Assembly (NCBI GenBank): GCA_910586205.1
Contig: CAJUGD010000001.1
Location: 1-64,000, forward strand
From: an uncultured Lachnospiraceae bacterium
GTDB lineage: Bacteria > Bacillota > Clostridia > Lachnospirales > Lachnospiraceae
Direction of reading: 5' to 3'
DNA length: 64,000 nucleotides
The notes under the pieces were generated by a model. That model was not told where the DNA came from, searched no databases, and saw only the letters and a program-made list of their open reading frames with translations. This document shows, piece by piece, positions 41,943 to 48,753 of this stretch; positions within the stretch are counted from its first letter, which is position 1, and every line of letters starts with the position of its first letter. Position numbers and translations under genes: made by a program.

Positions 41943-42665
41943 ATGGAGACTGTGGAAAAGCTGAAACAGTGGGTGCAGGAAAGTGATAATATTGTATTTT
42001 TCGGAGGAGCGGGAGTGTCTACAGAAAGCGGGATTCCCGATTTCAGAAGCGTGGACGGGCTTTATAACCAGCAGTATGATTATCCGCCGGAGACGATTAT
42101 CAGTCACAGCTTTTATAAAAGAAATCCAGAGGAATTTTTTCGGTTTTATAAAGATCGGATGATCTTTCCGGAGGCTAAGCCCAATGCAGCGCATTTGGCC
42201 TTGGCAGAGCTGGAAAACCAGGGGAAACTGCAGGCAGTCATTACCCAGAATATTGACGGACTGCATCAGATGGCCGGAAGCAAGGCGGTTATGGAGCTTC
42301 ACGGTTCTGTTCACAGAAATTATTGCAGCCGTTGCGGGCAGTTTTACAGTCTGGAAGATATTCTTGCCAAGGACGGGGTGCCCTATTGTGAGTGCGGCGG
42401 GGTGATAAAACCGGATGTAGTATTATATGAAGAAGGGCTGGATCAGGGGGTTTTACAGAAAGCGGTGTCTTATATCCGCCATGCAGATATGCTGATCATC
42501 GGGGGAACCTCTTTGGTGGTGTATCCGGCAGCCGGCTTGATTCACTATTATCAGGGAAATAAGCTGGTGATTATCAACAAAACCGTTACGCCGGCAGACA
42601 GCCAGGCAGATCTGGTCATTACCGGAAAGATTGGGGAGGTGTTTTCGCAGCTTGCGGGTGTTTGA
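41943..42665 (+). CDS. NAD-dependent protein deacylase, sirtuin (CobB/Sir2 type)
   Basis: A protein of 240 residues with the sirtuin motifs FFGGAGVSTESGIPDFRS, TQNIDGLHQMAG, the catalytic His in ELHGSV, a zinc site CSRCGQFY...CECGG and GGTSLVVYPAAG. It removes acetyl groups from lysines using NAD. ATG 41943 follows GGAGGG; the in-frame GTG at 41898 overlaps the acetyltransferase gene. Close pairing with a GNAT gene hints at linked roles. Confidence 0.92.
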   Translation: METVEKLKQWVQESDNIVFFGGAGVSTESGIPDFRSVDGLYNQQYDYPPETIISHSFYKRNPEEFFRFYKDRMIFPEAKPNAAHLALAELENQGKLQAVITQNIDGLHQMAGSKAVMELHGSVHRNYCSRCGQFYSLEDILAKDGVPYCECGGVIKPDVVLYEEGLDQGVLQKAVSYIRHADMLIIGGTSLVVYPAAGLIHYYQGNKLVIINKTVTPADSQADLVITGKIGEVFSQLAGV

Positions 42666-42712
42666 AGGTACAGACACGCTCAAGGGAGTACATGGATAAG
42701 GGAGGATGAGAC

Positions 42713-42925
42713 ATGGATAAACGTTGGACCTACGAGGTGGGAGACGTGGTGAAGTTAAAGAAGCCGCATCCCTGCGGCAGCCATGAGTGGGAGATCCTGA
42801 GGGTGGGAGCGGACTTCCGATTAAAGTGCATGGGCTGCGGACATCAGGTTATGACAGAGAGAAAGATGGTTGAGAAAAATGCAAGGGCCTTGACAAAAAA
42901 GAACAGCGCTGAAACAGAGAGGTGA
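42713..42925 (+). CDS. DUF951 small zinc-ribbon-like protein
   Basis: A protein of 70 residues with YEVGDVVKLKKPHPCGSHEW and DFRLKCMGCGHQVM, matching the DUF951 family found in Firmicutes. The cysteines in PCG and CMGCG suggest a small metal site. Function unknown. It is followed directly by the acyltransferase gene. Confidence 0.85.
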   Translation: MDKRWTYEVGDVVKLKKPHPCGSHEWEILRVGADFRLKCMGCGHQVMTERKMVEKNARALTKKNSAETER

Positions 42926-42930
42926 GCAGG

Positions 42931-44022
42931 ATGGAGCCGGGGATACGGAAAAAAGGAGAAAGGCAAAGTAATATTGAGCTTTTGAGGATTTTGGCCATGT
43001 TGTTTATCATAGCGGGCCATCTGGCAGGGCAGGGCTGGATCTTATGGGGTGTTTCTGAAAAGCCGCTTTTATTTGTCATGCTGGCTGGATCGGGACTGCG
43101 GATAGCAGTAAACCTGTTTTTGATGATTGGCGTGTGGTTTATGGTTGACATGGATTTCAGCGCGGCGAGGATTTTAAAGCTTTATGGGATCACGGCATTT
43201 TATTCGGTCTTTCTTACTTTGCTTATGGTTGTTTTAAGGGTGGAGGCGCCGAAGGGAGATGTGGTAAGGGTTCTGATGCCTTTTTGGGGACGGCCATTGT
43301 GGTTTTCATCAGCTTATATCTCATTGCTGGCAATATCGCCGTTTTTAAAGAAAGTTCTGGCATGGGAGCAGAGGGAGCTTGGAAGACTGGTTTTGCTGTT
43401 ATTTTTGTTTCTGAGCGTTGCCAGTACAATGCCGGGGTACAAGGAGTCTTATGTGGCGGACTTTTGCTGGTTTGGATTCATTTATCTTTTTACCGGGTAT
43501 ATGAAAAAATCAGGGAAGGCAAAGGTGAAAAATCGGATGGGACTTTTAGGGGGAGGAATCGCCATTTATTTTATGTTGGTGACGGCCCGGTGGCTGTGCA
43601 GGATTTATCAGGGCAGATTTGCATTTTTGTCAGCAGGAGAGATCTTGGCAGAACAGTATATTTCGGACATCCGGTCAGTGCCTAACTTTTTGTGCGCATT
43701 GTGCATTTTCCTGTTTTTTCTTAACACGGATATGGGGAGGAACAGGATCATCAATTATGCGGCAGAAACAGCTTTTGGGGTGTATGTGATTCATGCGGTT
43801 CCGGCATTTTACAATTTTTTGTGGCACAATATATATCAATGTGATCTGTGGAAAAAATCTCCTTATATGTGGCTGTATTTTACTGGGACAGTGCTGTCTG
43901 TATATGGAATCGGATCCCTTGTGGATCGGCTTCGGATGAGGTGTATTGAGCCTTTTTGGCTGAAAAGCAGAGTTTTTCAGTATTTGTGTGCGAAAATTGA
44001 GGGATTTTACATTTACAGATAA
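42931..44022 (+). CDS. acyltransferase-3 family membrane protein
   Basis: A protein of 363 residues with about ten membrane segments. It opens RQSNIELLRILAMLFIIAGHLAGQG, the acyltransferase-3 signature with its conserved His, and has RPLWFSSAYISLLAISPFLKK and ETAFGVYVIHAVPAFY. Members O-acetylate surface polysaccharides or other extracytoplasmic sugars. ATG 42931 follows GAGGTGAG; in-frame GTG 42922 is possible. Confidence 0.82.
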   Translation: MEPGIRKKGERQSNIELLRILAMLFIIAGHLAGQGWILWGVSEKPLLFVMLAGSGLRIAVNLFLMIGVWFMVDMDFSAARILKLYGITAFYSVFLTLLMVVLRVEAPKGDVVRVLMPFWGRPLWFSSAYISLLAISPFLKKVLAWEQRELGRLVLLLFLFLSVASTMPGYKESYVADFCWFGFIYLFTGYMKKSGKAKVKNRMGLLGGGIAIYFMLVTARWLCRIYQGRFAFLSAGEILAEQYISDIRSVPNFLCALCIFLFFLNTDMGRNRIINYAAETAFGVYVIHAVPAFYNFLWHNIYQCDLWKKSPYMWLYFTGTVLSVYGIGSLVDRLRMRCIEPFWLKSRVFQYLCAKIEGFYIYR

Positions 44023-44049
44023 ATATAGGAAGAAATCATAAGAAAAAGA

Positions 44050-44078
44050 TTGACGCTTGCCTGATCATATGCTATAGT
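44050..44078 (+). promoter_or_regulatory. promoter of the rpmG-secE-nusG genes
   Basis: TTGACG (44050-44055), a 17-bp spacer and TATAGT (44073-44078) form a strong sigma-A promoter 87 bp upstream of rpmG. Confidence 0.8.
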
Positions 44079-44100
44079 GTAGTGGCGACTGGAAGAGCGT

Positions 44101-44131
44101 AGGTCTTTTTTTTGTGCTTAAAAAAAGACCT
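44101..44131 (+). promoter_or_regulatory. leader hairpin before rpmG
   Basis: AGGTCTTTTTTT (44101-44112) pairs with AAAAAAAGACCT (44120-44131) across a 7-base loop, in the untranslated leader about 16 bp after the promoter's start point. It is not a normal terminator because the U run lies in the 5' arm. It may protect or regulate the transcript. Confidence 0.5.
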
Positions 44132-44164
44132 GGAACCAAGAATATTTAAGTGGAGGTGGAAGTT

Positions 44165-44314
44165 GTGCGCACAAGAATCACACTGGCATGTACGGAATGC
44201 AAACAGCGTAATTACAACATGACGAAGGATAAAAAAACCCATCCTGATCGCATGGAAACAAAAAAGTACTGCAGATTTTGTAAAACACATACCCTGCATA
44301 AGGAAACCAAGTAA
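44165..44314 (+). CDS. rpmG: 50S ribosomal protein L33
   Basis: A 49-residue protein, VRTRITLACTECKQRNYNMT at the start and KYCRFCKTHTLHKETK at the end. The CxxC pairs (CTEC, CRFC) are the zinc-binding form of L33. The GTG start at 44165 has GGAGGTGG 5 bp upstream. It is the first gene of the rpmG-secE-nusG run, a common order in Firmicutes. Confidence 0.95.
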   Translation: MRTRITLACTECKQRNYNMTKDKKTHPDRMETKKYCRFCKTHTLHKETK

Positions 44315-44326
44315 GGAGTGTGAACA

Positions 44327-44545
44327 ATGGCAGAGACTACAAACGCTGCAAAAGCTCACAAGCCGGGCTTTATAAAGGGCTTGAAGGCTGAGTTCAAGAA
44401 GATTGTCTGGCCGAACCAGGAGACGGTTGCCAAACAGAGCGCTACAGTAGTGGTGATTACGATTCTGTTAGGGGCAGTGATTGCGTTTCTGGATTATCTG
44501 ATTAAAAACGGTCTCAACATTATTTTGCTTTTAGGACAAGGGTGA
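44327..44545 (+). CDS. secE: preprotein translocase subunit SecE
   Basis: A protein of 72 residues with FIKGLKAEFKKIVWPNQETVAKQS, the conserved SecE motif ahead of the single C-terminal membrane segment (VVVITILLGAVIAFLDYLI). It stabilises SecY in the protein-export channel. It starts 12 bp after rpmG and ends 5 bp before nusG. Confidence 0.95.
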   Translation: MAETTNAAKAHKPGFIKGLKAEFKKIVWPNQETVAKQSATVVVITILLGAVIAFLDYLIKNGLNIILLLGQG

Positions 44546-44550
44546 TTTCT

Positions 44551-45066
44551 ATGGCAGACGCGAAATGGTATGTGGTTCATACCTATTCAGGCTATGAGAA
44601 TAAAGTAAAGGTGGACATTGAGAAGACGATTGAAAACCGCAATCTTCAGGAGCAGATTCTGGAGGTGTCTGTGCCCATGCTGGAGGTGGCTGAGACCAAG
44701 AACGGCGTGGAAAAGCTGGCAGACAAAAAGATGTTTCCGGGCTATGTGCTGATTCATATGGTGATGAATGACGACACCTGGTATGTAGTGCGGAACACCC
44801 GCGGTGTTACGGGCTTTGTAGGGCCTGGCTCGAAGCCGGTTCCTCTGAGCGAGGATGAGATGACGGGCCTTGGGTTTGTCAGAAAAGATGTGGTGGCTGA
44901 ATTTGAGATCGATGATACGATTGTGGTTACTGCAGGCGCATGGAAGGATACCATCGGAGCTGTCAAGTCTATCAATGAAGGCAAAAAGACCCTTACAATC
45001 AATGTTGAAATGTTTGGCCGGGAGACGCCGGTTGAGCTGAGCTTTACAGAAGTAAAGAAAATGTAA
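44551..45066 (+). CDS. nusG: transcription termination/antitermination protein NusG
   Basis: A protein of 171 residues: the NGN domain opens AKWYVVHTYSGYENKVK and includes KMFPGYVLIHMVMNDDTWYVVRNTRGVTGFVG; the C-terminal KOW domain begins near VVTAGAWKDTIGAVKSIN. It binds RNA polymerase and links it to Rho and ribosomes. ATG 44551 is placed after AAGGGTGA; the in-frame GTG 44542 would overlap secE. Confidence 0.95.
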   Translation: MADAKWYVVHTYSGYENKVKVDIEKTIENRNLQEQILEVSVPMLEVAETKNGVEKLADKKMFPGYVLIHMVMNDDTWYVVRNTRGVTGFVGPGSKPVPLSEDEMTGLGFVRKDVVAEFEIDDTIVVTAGAWKDTIGAVKSINEGKKTLTINVEMFGRETPVELSFTEVKKM

Positions 45067-45076
45067 CAGAGGCAGA

Positions 45077-45104
45077 GTGGGAGGGACATCCCCGACAATA
45101 CCAC
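45077..45104 (+). promoter_or_regulatory. probable L1 protein-binding site before rplK
   Basis: A 28-base element starting GTGGGAGGGAC and ending GACAATACCAC can fold with GTGG/CCAC and GGG/CCC pairs and an asymmetric internal loop, resembling the L1 site on rRNA. An identical copy lies before rplA (45693-45720). It sits 19 bp before the rplK start. L1 is known to repress its own operon by binding such mRNA sites. Confidence 0.65.
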
Positions 45105-45123
45105 AATATAGGAGGTCATTATC

Positions 45124-45549
45124 ATGGCAAAGAAAGTAACTGGCTATATTAAATTACAGATTCCGGCAGGAAAGGCTACCCCGGCTCCGCCGGTTGGTCC
45201 GGCTTTGGGTCAGCACGGTGTGAACATTGTGCAGTTTACCAAGGAGTTTAATGCCAGAACTGCAGATCAGGGGGATCTGATCATTCCAGTGGTGATTACC
45301 GTATATGCGGATAGAAGCTTCAGCTTCATCACCAAGACCCCGCCGGCTGCTGTACTGCTGAAAAAGTACTGCAAGATCAAATCCGGTTCCGCAGCCCCGA
45401 ATAAGACCAAAGTAGCTACCATTTCCAAGGCGGATCTGCAGAAGATTGCCGAGACTAAGATGCCGGATCTGAATGCGGCAAGCTTAGAGGCAGCTATGAG
45501 CATGATTGCAGGCACCGCAAGGAGCATGGGAATCACAGTTGGAGAATAA
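45124..45549 (+). CDS. rplK: 50S ribosomal protein L11
   Basis: A protein of 141 residues with YIKLQIPAGKATPAPPVGPALGQHGVNIVQF and PPAAVLLKK, the L11 family pattern, and a C-terminal RNA-binding domain ending ARSMGITVGE. It forms the GTPase-associated centre of the ribosome. It follows nusG and a likely L1-binding site. Confidence 0.97.
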   Translation: MAKKVTGYIKLQIPAGKATPAPPVGPALGQHGVNIVQFTKEFNARTADQGDLIIPVVITVYADRSFSFITKTPPAAVLLKKYCKIKSGSAAPNKTKVATISKADLQKIAETKMPDLNAASLEAAMSMIAGTARSMGITVGE

Positions 45550-45692
45550 AGAGCTGCCGGGCGCAGCCTGGATTGGCTGAGCCGCATGAGTGCGGCACTC
45601 CATAGGATGCGGTACAGGCAGACACCATAATCGTTCAGCTTGGCTGGACAGCTACAACAGCAGCAGGAAAAGATTGGGCTGCTGGGAAAAAC

Positions 45693-45720
45693 GTGGGAGG
45701 GACATCCCCGACAATACCAC
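45693..45720 (+). promoter_or_regulatory. probable L1 protein-binding site before rplA
   Basis: An exact copy of the 28-base element at 45077-45104, ending 15 bp before the rplA start; the next bases (TAGGAGGTCATT) also match, so the ribosome site is part of the duplicated block. It would allow L1 to control rplA separately from rplK. Confidence 0.65.
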
Positions 45721-45735
45721 TAGGAGGTCATTGAA

Positions 45736-46431
45736 ATGAAACGTGGAAAAAGATATCTTGAGACGGCAAAAAATGTAGACCGTTCTGTACTTTATGATGC
45801 AGCAGACGCGATTGCACTGGTGAAAAAGTGTGCAGTTGCCAAATTTGACGAAACTGTTGAGGCCCATATCAGAACCGGATGTGACGGCCGTCATGCGGAT
45901 CAGCAGATCCGTGGTGCGGTAGTACTGCCTCATGGTACTGGTAAGGTGGTGCGTATCCTGGTATTTGCCAAAGGCGTGAAAGCTGACGAGGCCCAGGCTG
46001 CCGGAGCGGACTATGTAGGAGCCGAGGAGTTGATTCCGAAGATCCAGAACGACGGATGGCTGGATTTTGACGTGGTGGTGGCAACTCCGGATATGATGGG
46101 CGTGGTAGGCCGTTTGGGCCGTGTACTGGGTCCTAAGGGCCTGATGCCAAACCCGAAGGCAGGCACTGTGACCATGGATGTAACCAAGGCCATCAATGAT
46201 ATCAAAGCCGGTAAAATCGAATACAGACTTGACAAGACCAACATTATCCATGTGCCGATTGGCAAAGCTTCCTTTACCGAGGAGCAGTTAGCGGACAACT
46301 TCCAGACGCTTATGGATGCGATCATCAAGGCAAGGCCCAGCGCATTGAAGGGTACATTTATCAAGAGCGCTACCCTGACCTCTACCATGGGGCCGGGCGT
46401 AAAGCTGAATGTAACCAGGCTGATGGCCTAA
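45736..46431 (+). CDS. rplA: 50S ribosomal protein L1
   Basis: A protein of 231 residues with KRGKRYLETAKNVDR at the N-terminus, HIRTGCDGRHADQQIRGAVVLPHGTGK, and the signature LGRVLGPKGLMPNPKAGTVT. It binds 23S rRNA at the L1 stalk and represses its own operon. The 186-bp space after rplK holds the second candidate L1 site. Confidence 0.97.
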   Translation: MKRGKRYLETAKNVDRSVLYDAADAIALVKKCAVAKFDETVEAHIRTGCDGRHADQQIRGAVVLPHGTGKVVRILVFAKGVKADEAQAAGADYVGAEELIPKIQNDGWLDFDVVVATPDMMGVVGRLGRVLGPKGLMPNPKAGTVTMDVTKAINDIKAGKIEYRLDKTNIIHVPIGKASFTEEQLADNFQTLMDAIIKARPSALKGTFIKSATLTSTMGPGVKLNVTRLMA

Positions 46432-46524
46432 GCGTATTTGAGAGCCAGCATATTCTTTTGCAGGGTTTTTGCATAAACAGTAACTTTGCGTAAGGATATG
46501 CGAATATAAATTTTCACTTTCTGA

Positions 46525-46553
46525 TTGACAGTACAGTTTAAATATGCTACTAT
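46525..46553 (+). promoter_or_regulatory. promoter of rplJ-rplL
   Basis: TTGACA (46525-46530), a 17-bp spacer and TACTAT (46548-46553) stand just upstream of the L10 leader, so rplJ and rplL can be transcribed on their own. Confidence 0.7.
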
Positions 46554-46559
46554 CAGTAA

Positions 46560-46690
46560 GTGTTGACTGCCGAAGACAGCAGGTGCCGTAAGGCGTAAGG
46601 TACAGCCGCCTGCCGAGGAAAGATGTAAATTCACAGATTGTGATGACTTTACGGAACCTCTCTGTCTATACGGCGGAGAGGTTTTTCTCA
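46560..46690 (+). ncRNA. ribosomal protein L10 leader RNA
   Basis: The region upstream of rplJ contains AGACAGCAGGTGCCGTAAGG, then CCGCCTGCCGAGGAAAGAT, the conserved blocks of the Firmicute L10 leader (a kink-turn structure bound by the L10(L12)4 complex), and ends in an intrinsic terminator at 46655-46687. Binding of L10 should favour the terminator and lower rplJL expression. A further perfect hairpin, CCGGCAGC (46774-46781) with GCTGCCGG (46797-46804), sits just before the rplJ ribosome site. Confidence 0.82.
46655..46687 (+). terminator. attenuator terminator of the L10 leader
   Basis: AACCTCTC (46655-46662) pairs with GAGAGGTT (46676-46683), followed by a T run. It lies 144 bp before rplJ, in the place expected for L10-controlled attenuation. 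Confidence 0.8.
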
Positions 46691-46830
46691 AAAGTAAAAA
46701 GGCGCGATGCAGAAGCCCTGAGAATTAAAGGGAAAGCGATTGAGAGCCTTCTTACAAAAAGCAGTCGAGAGAACCGGCAGCGGTCTTACTATAGAAGCTG
46801 CCGGGAAAATCTAACAGGAGGTAGACATTC

Positions 46831-47325
46831 ATGGCAAAAGTTGAGTTGAAACAGCCGATTGTAGCTGAGATTTCCGATTTGTTAAATGGAGCTGCATCTG
46901 CTGTAGCGGTTGATTACCGCGGACTGACCGTTGCGCAGGATACAGAGCTTCGAAAGCAGCTAAGAGAAGCAGGCGTTACCTACAAGGTATATAAGAATAC
47001 CCTGATCCGGCGTGCTGCGGAGGGTACTGATTTCGCTGCTTTAGATCCGCATCTGGAGGGGCCGACCGCCATTGCCGTATCAAAGGATGACGCCACGGCG
47101 CCGGCCAGGATTTTGGCTGAGTTTGCTAAAAAGGCGGACAAGCTGGAGATTAAAGCAGGCGTGGTAGAGGGAACTTATTATGATGCCAAGGGTATGCAGG
47201 CGATTTCCAGCATTCCTTCCAGGGAAGTTTTGCTGGGCAGATTGTTTGGCAGCATGAAATCCCCGATTTCCAATCTTGCTCGTGTGCTTAATCAGATTGC
47301 TGAAAAGCAGGGCGAGACCGCATAA
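46831..47325 (+). CDS. rplJ: 50S ribosomal protein L10
   Basis: A protein of 164 residues with AVAVDYRGLTVAQDTELRKQLREAGVTYKVYKNTLIRRA and a C-terminal helix ending LNQIAEKQGETA that binds L7/L12 dimers. It anchors the ribosomal stalk. ATG 46831 follows AGGAGGTAGAC. Confidence 0.96.
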   Translation: MAKVELKQPIVAEISDLLNGAASAVAVDYRGLTVAQDTELRKQLREAGVTYKVYKNTLIRRAAEGTDFAALDPHLEGPTAIAVSKDDATAPARILAEFAKKADKLEIKAGVVEGTYYDAKGMQAISSIPSREVLLGRLFGSMKSPISNLARVLNQIAEKQGETA

Positions 47326-47381
47326 CAGCTGATTTGAAAATGATGATATTACGAAAATAAAATTTAATGGAGGAAATAAAA

Positions 47382-47756
47382 ATGGCAAAGCTGACTACTG
47401 CTGAGTTTATTGAAGCGATTAAAGAGTTATCCGTACTGGAGCTGAACGATCTGGTAAAGGCTTGTGAGGAGGAGTTCGGCGTATCTGCAGCAGCAGGCGT
47501 TGTGATGGCTGGCCCGGCTGGCCCGGCAGAGGCTGCTGAGGAGAAGACAGAGTTTGACGTTGAGCTGACTGAGGTTGGTCCCAACAAGGTTAAGGTTATC
47601 AAGGTTGTCCGTGAAGCTACCGGCCTGGGCCTGAAGGAAGCAAAGGATGTGGTTGACGGAGCTCCCAAGGTTGTGAAGGAAGCTGCTTCCAAGGAAGAAG
47701 CAGAGGAGCTTAAGAGCAAGCTGGAAGCTGAGGGTGCAAAAGTCACTTTGAAGTAA
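47382..47756 (+). CDS. rplL: 50S ribosomal protein L7/L12
   Basis: A protein of 124 residues. The N-terminal dimerisation part is AKLTTAEFIEAIKELSVLEL, followed by an Ala/Gly-rich hinge and the C-terminal factor-binding domain EKTEFDVELTEVGPNKVKVI then KVVREATGLGLKEAKDVVDG. ATG 47382 is used; the in-frame ATG 47367 lies in front of GGAGG, which is the ribosome site of the true start. Confidence 0.96.
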   Translation: MAKLTTAEFIEAIKELSVLELNDLVKACEEEFGVSAAAGVVMAGPAGPAEAAEEKTEFDVELTEVGPNKVKVIKVVREATGLGLKEAKDVVDGAPKVVKEAASKEEAEELKSKLEAEGAKVTLK

Positions 47757-47793
47757 AATGTATTTCTGATCAAATGGATGATGGAAGCGAATA

Positions 47794-47836
47794 AAACTTT
47801 CGGGACCTGTATTCTATGGGTTCCGGGAGTTTTTTG
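47794..47836 (+). terminator. terminator after rplL
   Basis: ACTTTCGGGACC (47796-47807) pairs with GGTTCCGGGAGT (47819-47830, some mismatches), followed by TTTTT, 40 bp past the rplL stop. Confidence 0.8.
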
Positions 47837-48150
47837 GTCTATAGAAAAAGGTATCTTGTAAAGTATATGACTTTCAGACAGGGTACATGTTCTTTTTACA
47901 AATCACCAAAAAACATTAACTACATAAAATATGTAATATTTTCGACAAAACTGTCTTTGAATAAACAGATTTTATGAATGAATGATTTTTTAGGCAGTAT
48001 ATTTCAGAAAAGTATTTGGAGAAAATCAGCCGGAGAGCGGGATTTTTCGCCGACTTTTTGTGGTGGCTTCAGGGATGGATTTGCAGAAAGAGGCAAGAGA
48101 AAATTTTACAAAAAAATTATAGTAATAACTCGAAATTTGGCTTAAACCAC

Positions 48151-48179
48151 TTGACAGAGGTTGAAAAAGGTGTTAAGCT
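48151..48179 (+). promoter_or_regulatory. candidate promoter of the cold-shock gene
   Basis: TTGACA (48151-48156), a 17-bp spacer and TAAGCT (48174-48179). The -35 is perfect and the -10 weak. A transcript from here would have a leader of about 125 bases containing the large hairpin at 48209-48262. The rest of the 554-bp gap (47837-48150) shows no gene. Confidence 0.5.
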
Positions 48180-48208
48180 TTAAATGTATTTTCACATGGG
48201 CTTTTGAT

Positions 48209-48262
48209 TCACATATTTGTGTAAATCACGAAGTTCACTTCGTGATTTACACAAATATGTGA
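48209..48262 (+). promoter_or_regulatory. perfect 25-bp inverted repeat in the cold-shock leader
   Basis: Arms at 48209-48233 and 48238-48262 are exact reverse complements with a 4-base loop (TTCA). The 5' arm starts TCACATATTTGTG and ends ATCACGAAG. TTTTT follows at 48263-48268, so it can act as an intrinsic terminator or as a very stable leader stem, 48 bp before the csp start. A perfect stem this long is unusual for a cold-shock leader. Confidence 0.8.
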
Positions 48263-48310
48263 TTTTTACGTTTCTGTGAAGGTGCAAAAAAATGGTAGGA
48301 GGTACCCATT

Positions 48311-48520
48311 ATGAATAACGGTACAGTAAAGTGGTTCAATGCAACTAAGGGTTACGGCTTTATTACAAATGATGCTACCGGCGAAGAAGTGTTTGTACAT
48401 TTTTCTGGTATTGTAGCAGATGGCTACAAGACTCTGGAGGATGGTCAGAAGGTAACTTTTGACACGACAGAGGGCAATCGTGGAGTACAGGCAGTAAACG
48501 TACATGTTGTTGCGGCATAA
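48311..48520 (+). CDS. cspA: cold-shock protein
   Basis: A protein of 69 residues: NGTVKWFNATKGYGFITND with the RNP1-like KGYGFI, then VFVHFS (RNP2) and GVQAVNVHVV. It is a single-OB-fold RNA chaperone of the CspA/CspB family. The start follows GTAGGAGGTACCC. The leader holds a 54-base perfect hairpin, and a strong terminator lies just after the gene, so it is a single-gene unit. Confidence 0.95.
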   Translation: MNNGTVKWFNATKGYGFITNDATGEEVFVHFSGIVADGYKTLEDGQKVTFDTTEGNRGVQAVNVHVVAA

Positions 48521-48535
48521 AGCGGCAGAACCAAA

Positions 48536-48587
48536 AGAGCGGGAGGATAACCAGAGAAGGAGCTTTGGTTATCTTACCGCTCTTTTA
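48536..48587 (+). terminator. terminator after the cold-shock gene
   Basis: AGAGCGGGAGGATAACCA pairs with TGGTTATCTTACCGCTCT around a short loop, followed by TTTTAATT. It lies 15 bp after the stop codon. Confidence 0.88.
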
Positions 48588-48612
48588 ATTTGCAGAAAAT
48601 GAAGATAACCTC

Positions 48613-48641
48613 TTGCATTCTGTCGGCAAATGTTGTATGAT
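48613..48641 (+). promoter_or_regulatory. promoter of uxaB
   Basis: TTGCAT (48613-48618), 17 bp, TATGAT (48636-48641). A cre-like palindrome lies 39 bp downstream of the -10, a place where a repressor would block transcription. Confidence 0.65.
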
Positions 48642-48679
48642 AACCAAAGAAACCGGCTGTGTTTTGTTTTACGGCAAAA

Positions 48680-48693
48680 TGTAAGTGCTTACA
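48680..48693. promoter_or_regulatory. cre-like operator before uxaB
   Basis: TGTAAGTGCTTACA has perfect 6-bp arms and fits the catabolite-responsive element TGWAANCGNTNWCA except for one central base (T for C). It lies 61 bp before the uxaB start and after its promoter, so CcpA or another LacI-family protein could repress there. Confidence 0.55.
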
Positions 48694-48753
48694 AAAGCTG
48701 CAGTTATCTAAAACAACATAACCAGGGAAAATAAAAAACGGAGGTTACGGGCA

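Noticed and set aside
43284..43685. 133-codon frame inside the acyltransferase-3 gene
   Set aside because: Alternative frame of a membrane protein gene; hydrophobic bias creates it.
44101..44131. Terminator before rpmG
   Set aside because: The T run lies in the 5' arm, and the hairpin is just after a promoter in front of an essential operon.
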